NCBI RefSeq assembly: GCF_024228675.1
Contig: NZ_CP100462.1
Span: 310,001 to 374,000 of the forward strand
DNA from: Salinigranum marinum
GTDB taxonomy: Archaea > Halobacteriota > Halobacteria > Halobacteriales > Haloferacaceae
Reading direction: 5' to 3'
Length of the DNA: 64,000 nucleotides
Shown here piece after piece: positions 1 through 7,878 of this stretch (positions are counted from its first letter, which is position 1; every line of letters starts with the position of its first letter). The position numbers and the translations under genes were made by a program. Below the pieces are notes generated by a model. It was given only the letters and a program-made list of their open reading frames with translations. It was not told the DNA's origin and ran no database searches.

Positions 1-1194
1 CACCGGACAATCGACATCACGATGCTCGTCTGGACGCTCATCATGGGCTTCGCCGTCGACGGCGAAGCCCGCACTATCGCCGGGTTTCAGCGGGCTTACT
101 CCGCAGCGACCAACCAGACTGTTGCCCGCTCCAGTTTTTACGACCGGTTCACACCAGCACTTGCGACACTGTTGAGCGACCTCCTCGAGCACGCTCTCGA
201 GGAGGTCGCGGTTCCCCACACGATCGCTCCCCAGTTCGAGTTGTTTCGTGAGGTGTTGATCGCCGATGCAACCGTCTTCCGGTTGCATCGGCTCCTCAGC
301 GAGTTTCCGGCGACTCACGCGGATCAGTCCGGCGCGAAGCTTCACCTCGTCCATAACGCGACGACACAGACGATCGAGCAGTTCCAGCTCACCGACGAAT
401 GCACCCACGAGAGCAGCCAGCTCCGCACGGGGAGCTGGCTGCGAGGCCGGTTGGTGCTGTTCGATCTCGGGTTCTACAATTTCCGTCGGTTCGCGTTGAT
501 CGAGGAAAACGGTGGGTTCTTCCTGACACGGCTGAAGTCGAACGCGAACCCGTTGATCGTCGGAGAACGGCGGAAATGGCGCGGGCGCGCCATTTCCTTG
601 CCAGGACGTCGCCTCCAGGACGTCCTGAGTGACCTCACACGGGAGATAATCGATGTGACCGTGGAGATCTCGTTCAAGCGGCGAGCATACGCTGGGAAGG
701 AGTCAACCGATTCGATGGAGGTTCGCGTCGTCGGTGTCCGCAACGAGGACACCGACGACTACCATCTGTACGTCACAAATCTCCCCGACGCGTTCACTCC
801 GAGGCAGATCGCGGCCCTGTACGGGTTGCGGTGGGAAGTGGAGTTGCTGTTCCGGGAACTGAAGTCGCTGTATGGGCTGGAGAAGTTCCAGACGAGTGAT
901 CCAGCGATCGTCCACCTGTTGGTGGTGGCGGCTCTGCTGACACTGACGGTCAGCAGAGCCTTGCTCGGCGTGTTTCAAGAGCTGTTTCCAGAGACGGTGT
1001 TCCCCCGTGAGCGCTGGGCGAAGACCTTCCGGTCTTTCGCCCAGCTCATCCTCGAAGATCTGGCACAGTCGCTCGGACATCCACCGCCGAATCTGTCGGA
1101 GCTGATGTTTCGTGACGCCCGCCAACCAGAGAAATCGCGGCTCTTACTCAGCGAACGAGTGGCTGAGGCCTTCATGAGGCGATCCAATGCTTAA
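1..1194 (+). CDS. IS4-family ISH8-group transposase, 5' end off window
   Basis: The reading frame is open from base 1 to the stop at 1194, and the first in-frame ATG at 22 is not the real start. Residues before it align with the region just before LVW in the complete 19991-21265 transposase of this window, so only about 30 N-terminal residues are missing. DDE features seen are the aspartate in IADATVFRLH and the C-terminal YREK-like stretch LRWEVELLFRELKSLYGLE. It catalyses cut-and-paste transposition of its own element. It is clearly diverged from the second copy, so the two are different ISs of one group rather than recent duplicates. Confidence 0.85.
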   Translation, partial: HRTIDITMLVWTLIMGFAVDGEARTIAGFQRAYSAATNQTVARSSFYDRFTPALATLLSDLLEHALEEVAVPHTIAPQFELFREVLIADATVFRLHRLLSEFPATHADQSGAKLHLVHNATTQTIEQFQLTDECTHESSQLRTGSWLRGRLVLFDLGFYNFRRFALIEENGGFFLTRLKSNANPLIVGERRKWRGRAISLPGRRLQDVLSDLTREIIDVTVEISFKRRAYAGKESTDSMEVRVVGVRNEDTDDYHLYVTNLPDAFTPRQIAALYGLRWEVELLFRELKSLYGLEKFQTSDPAIVHLLVVAALLTLTVSRALLGVFQELFPETVFPRERWAKTFRSFAQLILEDLAQSLGHPPPNLSELMFRDARQPEKSRLLLSERVAEAFMRRSNA

Positions 1195-1207
1195 CCGAAC
1201 ACCGATG
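1..1207 (+). mobile_element. IS4-family (ISH8 group) insertion sequence, right part
   Basis: This is the right-hand portion of an IS element; its left end lies outside the window. The transposase reads in from base 1, and the terminal repeat at about 1192-1207 (taaccgaacaccgatg) resembles the right end of the complete ISH8-type element at 19876-21278. The element cuts a minus-strand zinc-ribbon reading frame that begins at 1238. The target duplication cannot be checked because the left flank is missing. Confidence 0.75.
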
Positions 1208-1238
1208 CACCACAGTCCGGACACTGGCGCTCATCCAT
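1208..1238 (-). pseudogene. N-terminal fragment of a small zinc-ribbon protein cut by the IS
   Basis: Read on the minus strand, the frame starts at the ATG at 1238-1236 and gives MDERQCPDCGA before entering the IS end at 1207. The CPDCG knuckle right after the start is typical of small haloarchaeal zinc-ribbon proteins. The rest of the gene would lie beyond the IS, outside the window. Only 11 codons are visible, so the call rests on the motif and the start codon. Confidence 0.35.
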
Positions 1239-1476
1239 TGGTCTCAGCTCAGTATTGATACCAATTCATAAAAGGCCACATTCGGAATGTCACGCTTGGA
1301 AACACTGGGTGGGACCGAGCTTGGTCGACGTTTTTGAGTAGTCTGACGGACCCGGGAGTGCGAAATCCTCCGTGCCGATGGAACTGCAAGTCAGCTGTGA
1401 CCGGATTGCACGGAGCTGTTTCTGAGATTGGAACAGTGGTCTGTGGTTGATACACTGGCCCTCCTATCACTACGGT

Positions 1477-2190
1477 ATGACTCGGAGCCAACAGTTCGAT
1501 ACGGCAGAAGCTGGCGGCTGGTCACTAGCGAACCGTCTCTTCGGCGTCGGGTTTCGTCGTGAGACCTACGCGAACTTGGCGTATCTGCTCGCCCGGTTTC
1601 CGCTTGGCATCGCTTACTTCACGGTCTTGATAACCGGTCTTAGTCTGGGGGTGGGCCTGGTTCCGATGGTCGTCGGAATCCCGATACTGGCCGGTGTTCT
1701 CGCGCTTGGCGGCTGCATCGGGGTAGTCGAAGCGGAGCTCTTGACCCGACTCCGCGGGCGTGACGTGTCCGTCACCCTCGCCGACCCTCACGAACTGTCC
1801 ATAACGGAGTATCTGAAAACCGTCGCAACCACCCCCCGCAACTACCTGCTTGTCGCGTTCGGGTTTGCGTCGTTTGTCGTCGGTATTCCATTGTTCGTTG
1901 CCATTACGGTCGTGTTTTCGATTGGGTTCACGCTCGCAGCCACACCCTTCCTCTACTGGATCCCTGGTGTCGAATACGAGTTCACAGGCCTCCGTGGTAC
2001 CATTGAGATCGGGATGTTATCCGTCGACACCGGGTCTGTGGTCGGAGCCAGCATCAATACGCTTCCAGAGGCGCTGGCCGCGTCAGCGGTCGGTGTCGTC
2101 GTCTGTCTCGCAGGCCTGCACGCAGTCAACCTGAGCGCTTGGCTCCTCGCCGAGCTGACTGAGCGCCTACTCATGTTCCTGTCGGAGTGA
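1477..2190 (+). CDS. multi-pass membrane protein with 'putative sensor' (PF13796-like) domain
   Basis: A 237-residue protein from the ATG at 1477; an upstream in-frame ATG at 1447 adds ten residues without membrane character. Residues about 30-75 and 125-175 form two hydrophobic hairpins, and a last membrane segment lies near 205-225. The layout of a short cytoplasmic N-terminus, an LARFPLGIAYF-type first helix, a central polar loop and an AATPFLYW region matches the putative-sensor domain found alone in haloarchaea and fused to histidine kinases in actinobacteria. No kinase or regulator is adjacent, so a signalling role is only inferred. It stands alone between an IS and a decayed membrane-protein remnant. 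Confidence 0.6.
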   Translation: MTRSQQFDTAEAGGWSLANRLFGVGFRRETYANLAYLLARFPLGIAYFTVLITGLSLGVGLVPMVVGIPILAGVLALGGCIGVVEAELLTRLRGRDVSVTLADPHELSITEYLKTVATTPRNYLLVAFGFASFVVGIPLFVAITVVFSIGFTLAATPFLYWIPGVEYEFTGLRGTIEIGMLSVDTGSVVGASINTLPEALAASAVGVVVCLAGLHAVNLSAWLLAELTERLLMFLSE

Positions 2191-2247
2191 TCGTTCCCTG
2201 TCTTCATTTGGGACCGGTCTGTCGCCACACACGGCGGACTAACGTCA

Positions 2248-2470
2248 TAGGTGCTCGACAGCTCGCTCGGCGAACACTCCGACGAGCGCGATGCTCCCGC
2301 CGATGACCGTGTAGAGCGCCAGGATCGCACTGATTCCGTAGCCTTGGAGATATCCGATGCTCGATAGCCAGAGCATCGCGAGAACGCCGCTCAGACCCCG
2401 GTGATGACCGGCGTCAGTTCCTCCGGTGAGGTGTTCACGTCCTCACAGACGAGTCGCCCGGGCAAAATAA
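2248..2470 (-). pseudogene. frameshifted remnant of a small two-helix membrane protein
   Basis: On the minus strand a frame running through NTSPEELTPVITGV stops at a TGA near 2395, while the next frame continues as LSGVLAMLWLSSIGYLQGYG and then a second hydrophobic stretch ending AVEHL before a stop at 2248. Joining the two by a one-base shift gives a coherent protein of about 70 residues with two membrane segments. No convincing start codon was found upstream, so the gene is both frameshifted and possibly 5'-damaged. No family is assigned. Confidence 0.45.
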
Positions 2471-2489
2471 TTTGAGCACTCTACGTTCG

Positions 2490-3206
2490 TCAATCCTGAT
2501 GCTGAAGCACCGTTTCGACAGCGTCATCCTGCAACCATACTCTAGCGGCCCCAATCGGAAGGACATACGCGACTAGAACGACAGGCCCCGATACTGTGTC
2601 GGGGAGGACAAACGCAGCTGTCAACACGACAACAGTGGTGGGTACAATCACGTACACGGCGATGATGACGAACGTAGCGACCGGTCGAAGGCCGAGTTCG
2701 AGTGCCTCTGCTGGCGATCGGTCTCGATACGAGTGATCGACGAGGAACTCGCGCCAGACGCGTAGTAGTTGTGAGACACAGATAGCGAGTATCACGAGGC
2801 CGGCCGTCGGAGAGAGCAACGACGATATGCTCCGATCCACGACTGATACAAACATAGCAACAAAAAACAAGAAGAAAACGGTGTACGCAAACATGTTATT
2901 CACGATCAGACCGATATTTCGCGGATATATCGGCGGGAGAATTGGAACCGGTTGCACTGGGCTCGTTTCTTCACGCCACTTGTCAGCGTTGTGATCTTCC
3001 ACCGGCTGTGCTGCAAACAGTGCGGCGATCGCGAATAGAACAGCGACAACGACGATTTCACTCAGATAAATGAATATTAGCTCAACAACATCCCACTCGA
3101 GAAATAGGATCCCGATAGTAAGCAGTAGATGCATACCGATCGGCGAAAGGTAATCGGGAGGGATCCCAAGCCGTTCAGCTATCTCCGTTTCAGGCCTCCT
3201 CAACAT
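2490..3206 (-). CDS. DUF6498-like multi-pass membrane protein
   Basis: A 238-residue protein with five or six hydrophobic segments. The N-terminal part reads MHLLLTIGILFLEWDVVELI followed by IYLSEIVVVAVLF, a layout I associate from memory with DUF6498 haloarchaeal membrane proteins of unknown function. A polar loop at about residues 68-95 separates the first two helices from the rest. It is transcribed in the same direction as the next gene upstream (3221-3877), with only 14 bp between them, so the two probably form an operon. No catalytic motif is visible. Confidence 0.55.
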   Translation of the reverse strand: MLRRPETEIAERLGIPPDYLSPIGMHLLLTIGILFLEWDVVELIFIYLSEIVVVAVLFAIAALFAAQPVEDHNADKWREETSPVQPVPILPPIYPRNIGLIVNNMFAYTVFFLFFVAMFVSVVDRSISSLLSPTAGLVILAICVSQLLRVWREFLVDHSYRDRSPAEALELGLRPVATFVIIAVYVIVPTTVVVLTAAFVLPDTVSGPVVLVAYVLPIGAARVWLQDDAVETVLQHQD

Positions 3207-3220
3207 AACTGCCCTGTCGT

Positions 3221-3877
3221 TCAGATAGCGACGCCGTACTGTTCATTTCGCTCGACGACGACGAACCCTTGAGCTTCGAGCGCTTCGTCCCGGTACCGTT
3301 TTGCAACGATCCGTTGAGGAATGCGCCGCAGGCCGAATCGCCGATCCGCCGTGTACTCGTACTTTACGACGGTCCCATCGCCCCGCTTGTCGACGGTGAC
3401 GACGTACGTCGACCACGGCTGGCCGCCCACCGTGAGTTCCAACTCGATCCGACGGCCGCCCTCCGGCGTCCGATCCGTCCGTGTATCGACGGTCACCTCG
3501 ACCGACCGCAAGCCGAACAGATACGAGAGCCGGTACGTGACCGTCCCGTCTCCAGTAAGGATCTCGTCAGTAATCCCCCATTGAAACACGAGGATCGGCG
3601 GTGTCGGTCCCGTGAACGACTCGGCGACGGATTCGGCGTCCTCGTCGGTTCGGAGACGGACGGTTCCGCGTGATTCGATAATCGGGGCCCGTGCGACGAC
3701 GATCAGCAGTACCCCGACGACGACTGCGGGTACCAGCGATGTCGCAACGAACGTGCCGAGGAATCCAGCCGCGGCGAGCACGACGATCAGCGCACTCAGC
3801 GGTCGTTCACGTCTGAGATATCGCTTCGCAATGGCGAGTGCCTCCCGTGGCCGGTCGACGGGTCGTGTGGAGGGCAT
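3221..3877 (-). CDS. conserved haloarchaeal membrane-anchored protein
   Basis: The longest frame extends upstream to 4315, but its first 146 residues are Ser/Arg-rich non-coding-type sequence. The ATG at 3877 gives a 218-residue protein starting MPSTRPVDRPREALAI. Two adjacent hydrophobic helices (about residues 28-65) are followed by a soluble beta-rich domain of about 140 residues (VRLRTDEDAESVAESFTG, later VVTVDKRGDGTVVKYEY). The N-terminal hairpin plus soluble domain suggests a membrane-tethered cytoplasmic or external domain of unknown function. It is probably cotranscribed with 2490-3206 downstream. Confidence 0.6.
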   Translation of the reverse strand: MPSTRPVDRPREALAIAKRYLRRERPLSALIVVLAAAGFLGTFVATSLVPAVVVGVLLIVVARAPIIESRGTVRLRTDEDAESVAESFTGPTPPILVFQWGITDEILTGDGTVTYRLSYLFGLRSVEVTVDTRTDRTPEGGRRIELELTVGGQPWSTYVVTVDKRGDGTVVKYEYTADRRFGLRRIPQRIVAKRYRDEALEAQGFVVVERNEQYGVAI

Positions 3878-4005
3878 CGACAAATCATCAGTGTGGCGGT
3901 CAGTTAGTGGTGTTGGAAGCTTCTTCGCTGATTTGACCACCCGCATCGATCCGTGTGAATCCCCGGGCACTGACGAGTCGCGTCCACGGATGCCGGCGGA
4001 GAGCG

Positions 4006-4230
4006 CTACGCCGACTGGAATCGGCGTGAGACGTAGAGTAGAACAGCTCCGAACGTCGCAGTCACGACCGCCTCCGGAGTGACGACGGGCGGACAGAACT
4101 CCCCGGCCGTGCAAACCCGTAAACTGCCGACTATCTCGGTAACGATGAGAAACGCCCCACCGAGTAGCAGTATCGCCCGGGAGAGCCGGTCTAGATACGC
4201 TCGGAGTCGAGAGACGACGTCTGTACTCAC
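4006..4230 (-). CDS. small two-helix membrane protein
   Basis: A 74-residue protein starting MSTDVVSRLRAYLDRLSR. It has one hydrophobic segment (AILLLGGAFLIVTEIVG), a short extracytoplasmic-type loop with two cysteines (LRVCTAGEFCPP), a second segment (VVTATFGAVLLYV) and a basic C-terminus. It lies upstream of 3221-3877 in the same orientation with a 128-bp gap. The family is unknown; the two loop cysteines could form a disulfide. Confidence 0.55.
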   Translation of the reverse strand: MSTDVVSRLRAYLDRLSRAILLLGGAFLIVTEIVGSLRVCTAGEFCPPVVTPEAVVTATFGAVLLYVSRRFQSA

Positions 4231-4321
4231 ACGATGTCGCTACACGGCTACGACACTTCAAGATTAGCGGCCGGTTGCACTCTCCGAGCAGCGACGACCA
4301 CGCTGAAGTCGTCACGGCTCG

Positions 4322-4588
4322 TCACGGATGGGATCTGAGCAGTTCACCGGCACGTTCGGGGTCTGGAACGAACGCGATCGACGATCTCGGTTTCCGGGCG
4401 GACTCGCCGTCCCTGGAGTTGGAAATCCGATCGAAAAACACCGTTCCGGCGTCCAGCCAGAGCGGGCTACCGAACAGCCCGCGCTCGACCGAGACGTTCC
4501 GGACGCCGTCGTATGATACCGACCACTGTAGTCGTCCGAGGTATCGGTCGTACGCTACCAGCTTAGACTCGTAAAATTTGTACTCGAC
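4322..4588 (-). pseudogene. C-terminal fragment of a bacterial-PH-type domain protein, 5' end removed by an IS
   Basis: An open minus-strand frame runs without a start from the IS boundary at 4588 (VEYKFYESKLV) to a stop at 4322, giving about 88 residues. YDRYLGRLQWSVSYDGVRNV followed by a VERGLFGSPLWLDAGTVFF-like strand pattern resembles the end of a bPH-type membrane-associated domain. The 5' part was lost when the IS5-family element at 4589 inserted. It does not reappear on the far side of the IS complex, so part of the locus was deleted. Confidence 0.45.
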
Positions 4589-5071
4589 GGCTCTGTTGAA
4601 ATCCTCAGAGAGTTACAGATTCCCCCGGTAGTCTGACTGGATGCAGACCCTCCCGAAGTCGCGGTTGCTCCGGTTTGTTGAGCAGGCGTATCACTTGGCT
4701 CGTCGAGCTGTCGATCGCTACTCTTCGAAGTTCTCGAAACGACGGTACACACTCCACCAGCACATCGTCCTGCTCTGTCTCAAGGTGCGGAAGAATACAA
4801 CGTACCGAACCCTGCTTGACGAGCTGATCGAGATGCCTCGCATTCGGAGCGCCATCGACCTTGAGGAACTCCCGTCGCACTCAACGTTGTGTAAAGCGTT
4901 CAATCGACTCGATATGGCTGTCTGGCGTGTCCTCCTCAACCTCTCGATCACACTCCTCCCGACTAACGGTGTCGTCGGGATCGACGCCTCGGGATTTGAC
5001 CATAGTCACGCTTCGAAGCACTACACGAAGCGAACGAAGTTGACGATTCAGCAGTTGAAAGTCACACTGCT
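4589..5071 (+). mobile_element. older IS5-family element, left half (interrupted by 5072-7415)
   Basis: The terminal repeat ggctctgttgaaatcc begins at 4589. The element runs into its transposase gene and is split at 5071 by a second element of the same family; the sequence resumes at 7416. The expected right terminal repeat is not found after the transposase stop at 7813, so this copy has lost its right end. Confidence 0.8.
4641..5071 (+). pseudogene. IS5-family transposase, N-terminal half of the split copy
   Basis: Starts MQTLPKSRLLRFVEQAYHLA and reads in frame through the first catalytic region (GVVGIDASGFDHSHASKHYT) until it is broken after QQLKVTLL at 5071. The continuation is at 7416-7813. 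It is similar to the intact transposase at 5124-5945 but differs at many positions, so the inserted element is a related IS and not a tandem duplicate. It is inactive. Confidence 0.85.
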
Positions 5072-5123
5072 GGCTCTGTTGAAATCCTCAGAGAGTTACA
5101 TGTTCGTCCTGTAATTCCATGAG

Positions 5124-5945
5124 ATGAAGACCCTCCCGAAGTCGCAGATTCTGCGTTTTACTGAGAAGGCGATCCATCTGGCACGCCGAGCAGTCTCTCG
5201 ATACTCCTCGAAATTCTCTAAACACCGCTATACACTTCCGCAGCACGTTGTTCTACTGTGTCTCAAAGTTCGGAAGAATACGACCTACCGTGGACTGCTT
5301 GACGAGTTAATCGAGATGCCACGTATTCGTCGAGCTCTTGGATTAGCTGAACTACCTACGCCGTCAACGCTCTGTAAGGCGTTCAATCGGCTTGATATGG
5401 CTGTCTGGCGTGTTATATTGATTCTCTCAGCGACGCTACTTCCGACAAACGGTGTCGTTGGAGTCGATGCGTCAGGTTTCGACCGGAGTCATGCCTCGAA
5501 ACACTACACGAAACGGGCTGAGCTTACGATTCAGCAGCTCAAAGTGACACTGCTGGTCGATACGAAAGTGAACGCAATTCTCGATCTACACGTAACAACG
5601 ACACGAAAACACGATAGTCAGATCGCTCCATCGTTGATCAAACGCAACCCCGAGACCATCGATATTCTGCTCGGTGACAAAGGGTACGACGATCAAAAAA
5701 TCAGACGACTTGCCCGTCACCACGAGGTTCGGCCACTCATTAAGCACCGTGAGTTCACATCACTCCACAAGGCATGGAACGCACGCTTAGACGCTGATCT
5801 CTATGGCCAGAGAAGTCAATCAGAGACAGTCAACTCAACGCTCAAACGAAAGTACGGTGCGTTCGTTCGCTCACGACGGTGGTGGAAGCAGTTCCGGGAA
5901 CTCACTATCGCTTGTCTCGTTCATAATCTTGACCAGTCGCTCTGA
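5124..5945 (+). CDS. IS5-family transposase, intact
   Basis: A 273-residue DDE transposase starting MKTLPKSQILRFTEKAIHLA. The first catalytic aspartate is in GVVGVDASGFDRSHASKHYT (about residues 111-130), the second in LLGDKGYDDQK, and the glutamate is likely in QSETVNSTLKRKYGAFVR near the C-terminus. Length and motifs fit complete haloarchaeal IS5-family enzymes, so it may be active. It would act on the 16-bp ends at 5072 and 7400 and on related ends elsewhere in the window, including the 67-bp miniature element at 24069. Confidence 0.85.
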   Translation: MKTLPKSQILRFTEKAIHLARRAVSRYSSKFSKHRYTLPQHVVLLCLKVRKNTTYRGLLDELIEMPRIRRALGLAELPTPSTLCKAFNRLDMAVWRVILILSATLLPTNGVVGVDASGFDRSHASKHYTKRAELTIQQLKVTLLVDTKVNAILDLHVTTTRKHDSQIAPSLIKRNPETIDILLGDKGYDDQKIRRLARHHEVRPLIKHREFTSLHKAWNARLDADLYGQRSQSETVNSTLKRKYGAFVRSRRWWKQFRELTIACLVHNLDQSL

Positions 5946-6016
5946 GCGGTCTATACAGGGTATTCATCAAGTGCTTTGGTGTGCTTCCCCACGAGCTATT
6001 AAATTGTCGCTCATGT

Positions 6017-6997
6017 GTAGCAGATTGTTGATTTCAGAGAGTCGCTTCGACAGCGTGCTTGAGTGCTTGTCGACCGGGTTTTCTGAAGAGTTCGCTGCGT
6101 AGCTGGAAGGCGCGAAGATACTGTGTCAACTTGTCTTTCGAGATACCTCGATGGGGCGAGAGCCACCGTCGCGCCAGCGACGCGTGGCTCTCGCAGGTGT
6201 TCACGTGAACGTCTCCATCCGCGTATTCGCCGTCACCGTGGACGACGTATTCGCGGTCGAACTCGTCGTCGTCCTCTAGTGGGTCGTATGCCCGAAATCC
6301 ATCGGTGTAGACGGTCAGCGACTCCTCCTCGTGTTCTTCAAGGAGGAGTCGCACCGTCGATTCGTCGGCGGATTTCGCGGGAACGACGTATCGCTGTCCA
6401 GTTCCACGGTCAACGAGTGTGAAGATCGGCGGCTTGTCTTGATCGTACCTTCCGCGTCCGCGTTGTGAGAGTCCACGCGAGCGCGACTCTTGGTCGCGCT
6501 CGCGGCCTTTCAGTCCGGCAGAGACGTACAGTTCGTCGATCTCAACCGGTCCAACAAGTCGAGACGAGGCGCGTCGAGCGCTCTGGTAAAGCGCTCGACG
6601 CGCCGATGCATCGTCTTGTAGGTCACTCCGATCTCTCGCTGAAGTTGCCGGAGACTCGTGTTGAATCGCAAGAACGCGTAGATCGAGAACAACCACTTGC
6701 GGAGCGCAACCTTCGAGTGAGCGAAGATTGTGCCCGTCTTATCGTTGAACGTGCGGTCGCAATCCTTACACAGATAGCGTTGAAACGCCCCATAGCTGCC
6801 GTTTCTGACCGTCCGGTCAGAACGGCAGCGAGGGCAAGAAACACCGTCACGCCAGCGAACCTGCTGTAACAGGTCCGCTGCGAGCGATTCCGAGCTAAAC
6901 ACATCGAGCGGAATCATTCGTGTCGGACACCGCTACGCGGTGTCCTTGCTCTCTTCGATTCCAGAGCGACAGCTGAACGCTATCAACAATCTCCTAC
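6017..6997 (-). mobile_element. IS1595-family (ISH4 group) insertion sequence
   Basis: Imperfect terminal repeats gtagcagattgttgat (6017-6032) and atcaacaatctcctac (6982-6997, complement gtaggagattgttgat) enclose a minus-strand transposase. The length of about 0.98 kb suits ISH4-type elements. No target duplication is evident directly outside these ends. The element sits inside the larger 5072-7415 transposon. Confidence 0.65.
6034..6917 (-). pseudogene. IS1595-family (ISH4 group) transposase, frameshifted
   Basis: The N-terminal half (start 6917) has a zinc ribbon (CPRC and CKDC) and a helix-turn-helix region (TSLRQLQREIGVTYKTMHRR). Near 6555 the frame is lost, and the catalytic half continues in another frame as VGPVEIDELYVSAGLKGRER, then LTVYTDGFRAYDPL, then HVNTCESHASLARRWLSPHR up to the stop at 6034. 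A one-base change restores the family's usual order, so this is a simple frameshift. The element is probably immobile unless supplied with transposase in trans. Confidence 0.8.
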
Positions 6998-7030
6998 TGA
7001 AGAGCGTAAATTGTAAGGTTATAGAGGATA

Positions 7031-7294
7031 TTACTCTGAATCCCGAAGTAAAAGATAAATAACGATTACTAACAGCATCACATCAAGACCTACAATAACC
7101 GTCAGGGGTGTCCCGAATCCCCACTGCCACGCCCACTTGCTTTCACGCGATTTTGTATCCGTATACATCCATCGTCCGACAGTTGCCCAGAGAAACAGTA
7201 GCGCTATAACAACCAACAATTCGTTCTGTGCCACAACAACTCCCGGAAGGATCTCGTAGGTCGTTATCTGTATGATGGAGGGCCAGAGAGGCAT
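7031..7294 (-). CDS. small two-helix membrane protein carried inside the IS complex
   Basis: An 87-residue protein starting MPLWPSIIQITTYEILPG with two hydrophobic segments (LLVVIALLFLWATVG and PLTVIVGLDVMLLVIVIYLLL) separated by a polar loop with TDTKSRESKWAWQWG. It is notably AT-richer than neighbouring haloarchaeal genes, which suggests separate acquisition. It lies between the ISH4-type IS and the right terminal repeat of the surrounding transposon, so it moves with that unit. A TATA-like box sits about 20-30 bp before the ATG, as expected for a leaderless haloarchaeal transcript. Function unknown. Confidence 0.5.
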   Translation of the reverse strand: MPLWPSIIQITTYEILPGVVVAQNELLVVIALLFLWATVGRWMYTDTKSRESKWAWQWGFGTPLTVIVGLDVMLLVIVIYLLLRDSE

Positions 7295-7311
7295 ACTGTA
7301 AATTAATTACA

Positions 7312-7326
7312 CTGTATTTATAAAAT
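7312..7326 (-). promoter_or_regulatory. predicted archaeal TATA box for the 7031-7294 gene
   Basis: Read on the minus strand, tttataaatac lies roughly 20-30 bp upstream of the ATG at 7294. This spacing places the transcription start at or very near the start codon. Prediction from sequence pattern only. Confidence 0.45.
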
Positions 7327-7415
7327 ACCTGTTAATTGAGCTGGTAATCTGCAGTTTTCATCGACCGGCTGTTTCAGAAGAGATTATGTCTGAAGAATAG
7401 GATTTCAACAGAGCC

Positions 7416-7813
7416 ACACTGCTCGTGGACACGGAAGCGAATGCGATTCTTGATCTGCATGTGACGACGACCAGAAAACACGACTCACAAATCGCGCCGT
7501 CGCTCATCAAGCGGAATACCGGTGAGTAGCGATTCTCCTCGGTGACAAGGGATACGACGACCAGAAGATTCGCTCGTTAACTCGTAAAGAAGGGGGTCGT
7601 CCGCTCATCAAGCACCGCGAATTTTCTTCGCTCCACAAGGCATGGAACGCCCGGCTGGACACTGACCTCTACGGTCAACGTAGTCAGAACGAGACTGTGA
7701 ACTCTCGGCTGAAACGGAAATATGGTGCATTCGTCCGCTCACGACACTGGTGGAAGCAATTCCGTGAACTCGTTGTCAGCTGTCTCACTCACAACATCGA
7801 CAAGGCGCTCTAA
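7416..7813 (+). pseudogene. IS5-family transposase, C-terminal half of the split copy
   Basis: This continues the transposase interrupted at 5071: CACACTGCT is followed here by the codons for VDTEANAILDLHVTTTRKHD. It carries a second lesion: after IAPSLIKRN the frame reads TGE and a stop near 7529, where the intact copy reads PETIDILLGDKGYDDQ, indicating a small deletion and frameshift. Similarity resumes in another frame to the stop at 7811-7813. No right terminal repeat follows. Confidence 0.8.
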
Positions 7814-7878
7814 ACAGCGAATATCTACAAACGGTGAAGCGAAATGGACGGTAACATTTATCACGCTATCCGAATACT

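Larger units (their letters stand above)
5072..7415 (+). mobile_element. 2.34-kb IS5-family transposon with internal cargo
   Basis: Terminal inverted repeats are ggctctgttgaaatcc at 5072-5087 and its perfect complement at 7400-7415. They are flanked by an 8-bp direct repeat acactgct at 5064-5071 and 7416-7423. The matched target duplication shows that the whole 2344-bp segment behaves as one insertion into the older copy. Inside are the transposase (5124-5945), an ISH4-type IS (about 6017-6997) and a small membrane-protein gene (7031-7294). Ordinary members of this IS group are about 1 kb, so roughly 1.3 kb was acquired between the transposase and the right end. Confidence 0.8.
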
